A stretch of 7,357 nt of DNA from Deltaproteobacteria bacterium (GTDB taxonomy: Bacteria > Desulfobacterota > Syntrophia > Syntrophales > Smithellaceae). Every line of letters begins with the position of its first letter. Position 1 is the stretch's first letter. This document shows, in pieces, positions 5,796 through 7,357 of this stretch. The notes under the pieces are model-generated. The model was not told where the DNA came from. It did no database searches and saw nothing but the letters and a program-made list of their open reading frames with translations. The position numbers and the translations under genes are program-made. The stretch is from positions 1-7,357 of the forward strand of contig SBEK01000191.1 in the NCBI GenBank assembly GCA_009668925.1, in the 5' to 3' direction.

Positions 5796-7177
5796 TTGGA
5801 CGTCTCCAGATTATCCCTGAGCTCAGAGAGCAGGTATTGCATTTCTTTTTCGAGTCCGGCCTGGTTCTTAAAGCTTCGTCCGGCAACGCGGACCACGACC
5901 TTATCTTTTTTCTGATCGATCCGCACCCAAATCGAGCGCGCATAGGTAAACAAAATGATCATCAATCCGCCGATCAAAAGCAGGGCCGCGCAAGCGACCA
6001 CGGGCGTTCCCGGATCGCGCGTAACCTGCAAACCGGTGTAATATTTTTCTTCGAGCCCGGACAGCGCAAATGTGTAAGGGCTAAAAAGGCTTGGATTGAA
6101 CATCGGAACCTGTTCAAAGATATCCGGGCTCAACTGTCTGATCTTGTCGATATCCCGAAAAATCCAAAACGTTGCCTCTTCTTTTTTGGACCGGACGGTG
6201 ACTTTGACCGCGGGCCCCATCTTCATCAGGTTCTGCTCGACTCTTAAAACCTCGAAGGTCCCTTCTTTGCCGGGCAGGTCAAAGGTGAATCCCGCAGCCA
6301 CATTCATGACATCGCGGCCGCCGCCTCTCGTCAAGACCAGTGTCGCTTTCCCGCCCGGGGCCGCTCCATAGCTGGCCTGATAAAACCGGAATCCTTCGAA
6401 AGCAATAGGATGGTTGACACGCAGTTTTCCCGACAGGACCGTCTTGTCCTTCTGAAGAAAGGCCAGATCCGATTGAAACGTCTTCGGCGCGCCCGTTTCG
6501 TAGAATTCGACGGTGAATTTGTCGCAGCGTACGGAAAAAGGCAGGGGAAACGGCTGGTTGTTGCTGCGCAACTGAATGCTGTTGACCGTCTCGCCCTCGG
6601 TGATGTTGACATATCCTTCCGTGCCGAATACCGAGCCGATCATCGCCCCGGCAATAAGTACCAGAAAACTCAGATGAACAATATAGACGCCGAAATGAGC
6701 AAAGCGGCCTTTTTGGACGCAAAAGGAAACGCTGCCCTCCCCATCCGCCCGGGTAAACGCCCGATACTTTTTTTTCAGGAGTGAGGCGGCGGCATCTGCG
6801 GCTTTTTGCTGATTCGCTTTCGCCGTAAACATGCTGTCTGCGGGAAGGTCCTTGAAAACATCTTCATGAAGAGGAGAATGCTTCGTACGGAAACGCCGCC
6901 AGGCCATGGGAAAGCGATCCAGCGAACAGATGATCAGATTTACGGCCAGGAGCCCCGTCAGAAGAAAAAACCAGACAGAGTGATAAAGATCGAAAATCTG
7001 CATCTTCGCGAGAAACGCAAATAAGGTGGGTGACAATTTGCCGGCCAGCTCCGCCGTCGCTTCCCGCTGGGGAACGAGCGTGCCAATCACGGCAAAAAGA
7101 GCGATAAGCGAGAGAAGAACAATGGCCAGTTGAACCGAGGAAAAGAAAGACCAGATGCCCGATTTATTTTTCGACAA
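5792..7177 (-). CDS. ccsB: cytochrome c biogenesis protein CcsB/ResB (Ccs1, System II)
   Basis: The partner of CcsA, thought to hold the apocytochrome and help form the heme ligation complex. It has 461 residues with membrane helices at about 15-35, 65-85, 163-183 and 391-412, a large periplasmic domain at 184-390 and a cytoplasmic tail rich in charged residues. Family signatures are GTLVPQ near 32-37, FDLYHSVWFFLL (62-73), KGRFAHFGVYIVHLSFLVLIAG with H168, VNHPIAFEGFRFYQASYG (254-271) and GLQVTRDPG (382-390). The start is TTG at 7177: AGGAGA (7191-7186) lies 8 nt upstream, the protein begins SKNKSGIWSFFSSVQLAIVLL as expected before helix 1, and the first internal ATG (residue 59) would delete that helix. 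In some organisms ccsB and ccsA are fused; here they are separate and overlap by 4 nt. No ccdA or resA is seen downstream. Confidence 0.95.
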   Translation of the reverse strand: MSKNKSGIWSFFSSVQLAIVLLSLIALFAVIGTLVPQREATAELAGKLSPTLFAFLAKMQIFDLYHSVWFFLLTGLLAVNLIICSLDRFPMAWRRFRTKHSPLHEDVFKDLPADSMFTAKANQQKAADAAASLLKKKYRAFTRADGEGSVSFCVQKGRFAHFGVYIVHLSFLVLIAGAMIGSVFGTEGYVNITEGETVNSIQLRSNNQPFPLPFSVRCDKFTVEFYETGAPKTFQSDLAFLQKDKTVLSGKLRVNHPIAFEGFRFYQASYGAAPGGKATLVLTRGGGRDVMNVAAGFTFDLPGKEGTFEVLRVEQNLMKMGPAVKVTVRSKKEEATFWIFRDIDKIRQLSPDIFEQVPMFNPSLFSPYTFALSGLEEKYYTGLQVTRDPGTPVVACAALLLIGGLMIILFTYARSIWVRIDQKKDKVVVRVAGRSFKNQAGLEKEMQYLLSELRDNLETSK

Positions 7178-7206
7178 AAGAATTTTCTCCTGGATGATTT
7201 ATTATT

Positions 7207-7247
7207 GCACGCCTTCGTTAATCTAAGGACGTGCCTGGAAAAGTCAA
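7207..7247 (-). promoter_or_regulatory. candidate ccsBA promoter with overlapping inverted repeat
   Basis: On the minus strand, a TTGACT -35 (7247-7242) lies 16 nt from a TAGATT -10 (7225-7220), giving a leader of about 35 nt before the TTG start. An inverted repeat overlaps it: GCACGCCTT (7207-7215) against AAGG-A-CGTGC (7225-7234), nine pairs with one bulged A and a 9-nt centre holding most of the -10. Neither flank has a T run, so an operator fits better than a terminator. Regulation is inferred. Confidence 0.38.
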
Positions 7248-7249
7248 GC

Positions 7250-7280
7250 GATTCGCCGGCCGCCATGGATCCGGCGAATC
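7250..7280. repeat. perfect 10-bp inverted repeat upstream of ccsB
   Basis: GATTCGCCGG (7250-7259) and CCGGCGAATC (7271-7280) are exact reverse complements around an 11-nt centre, immediately upstream of the candidate -35. A partial outer match AAGT (7241-7244) / ACTT (7284-7287) could extend the structure. There is no T run on either side. It could be an activator site, a REP-like dispersed unit or the terminator stem of an unseen neighbour. The remaining bases, 7288-7357, show no gene I can support. Confidence 0.5.
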
Positions 7281-7357
7281 ACAACTTGGTTCGCTTCATC
7301 AGCCCCGCGTCGCTTCGCTTTGCCCAGATAAGATCGACTAACAAATCCCGAGCGCTT

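Noticed and set aside
4878..5915. Plus-strand open frame of 345 codons
   Set aside because: It is antisense to ccsA and the end of ccsB, which are unmistakable. The product is low-complexity, polar and unlike any protein family.
1..7357. CRISPR array, insertion sequence, prophage, tRNA or rRNA
   Set aside because: I saw no regular repeat-spacer pattern, transposase or integrase motif, cloverleaf or rRNA-like sequence on either strand.

Overview
The window looks like chromosomal DNA from an anaerobic or facultatively anaerobic bacterium. A deltaproteobacterial (Desulfobacterota) host, possibly of the Syntrophales type, is my best guess. The reasons are the mix of gene families (methylmalonyl-CoA epimerase, System II cytochrome c assembly proteins, an FdhD-family protein, a secreted pentapeptide-repeat protein), intermediate GC content and strong purine-rich ribosome binding sites. 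This is an inference from gene content; no rRNA or other marker gene is present. There is no phage, transposase, CRISPR array, tRNA or rRNA that I can support.

Layout, left to right. (1) A plus-strand methylmalonyl-CoA epimerase gene (135-533). (2) Convergent to it is a minus-strand exported pentapeptide-repeat protein (655-1092). Each has its own candidate hairpin terminator in the 121-bp gap, and the pentapeptide gene carries a 17-bp palindrome in its promoter region. (3) An unrecognised six-helix membrane protein (1267-1896, minus). (4) An FdhD-family gene (2105-2893, minus) whose product lacks the cysteine motif needed for sulfur transfer in the characterised enzyme. (5) Divergent from fdhD is a tight plus-strand pair: an ISOC1/ISOC2-like cysteine hydrolase (3003-3542) and a glyoxalase II-type metallo-beta-lactamase-fold hydrolase (3552-4250). 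(6) A separate plus-strand thiol peroxiredoxin (4380-4844). (7) Convergent to it, a translationally coupled minus-strand operon for System II cytochrome c maturation: ccsB/resB (5792-7177, TTG start), then ccsA/resC (4950-5795). Its upstream region (7178-7357) holds a candidate promoter and two inverted repeats.

How the genes work together. CcsB and CcsA together form the heme export and apocytochrome ligation complex, which implies c-type cytochromes and a periplasmic respiratory chain. The epimerase belongs to the propionyl-CoA/succinyl-CoA interconversion pathway, but its usual mutase partner is not in view. The hydrolase, glyoxalase II-like enzyme and peroxiredoxin could form a small electrophile or peroxide detoxification neighbourhood, but that is inference from adjacency.

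I did not find a clear new multi-gene system. The items most worth a second look are the cysteine-less FdhD homologue, the sharp palindromes in three promoter regions, the perfect 10-bp inverted repeat upstream of ccsB and the orphan membrane protein.
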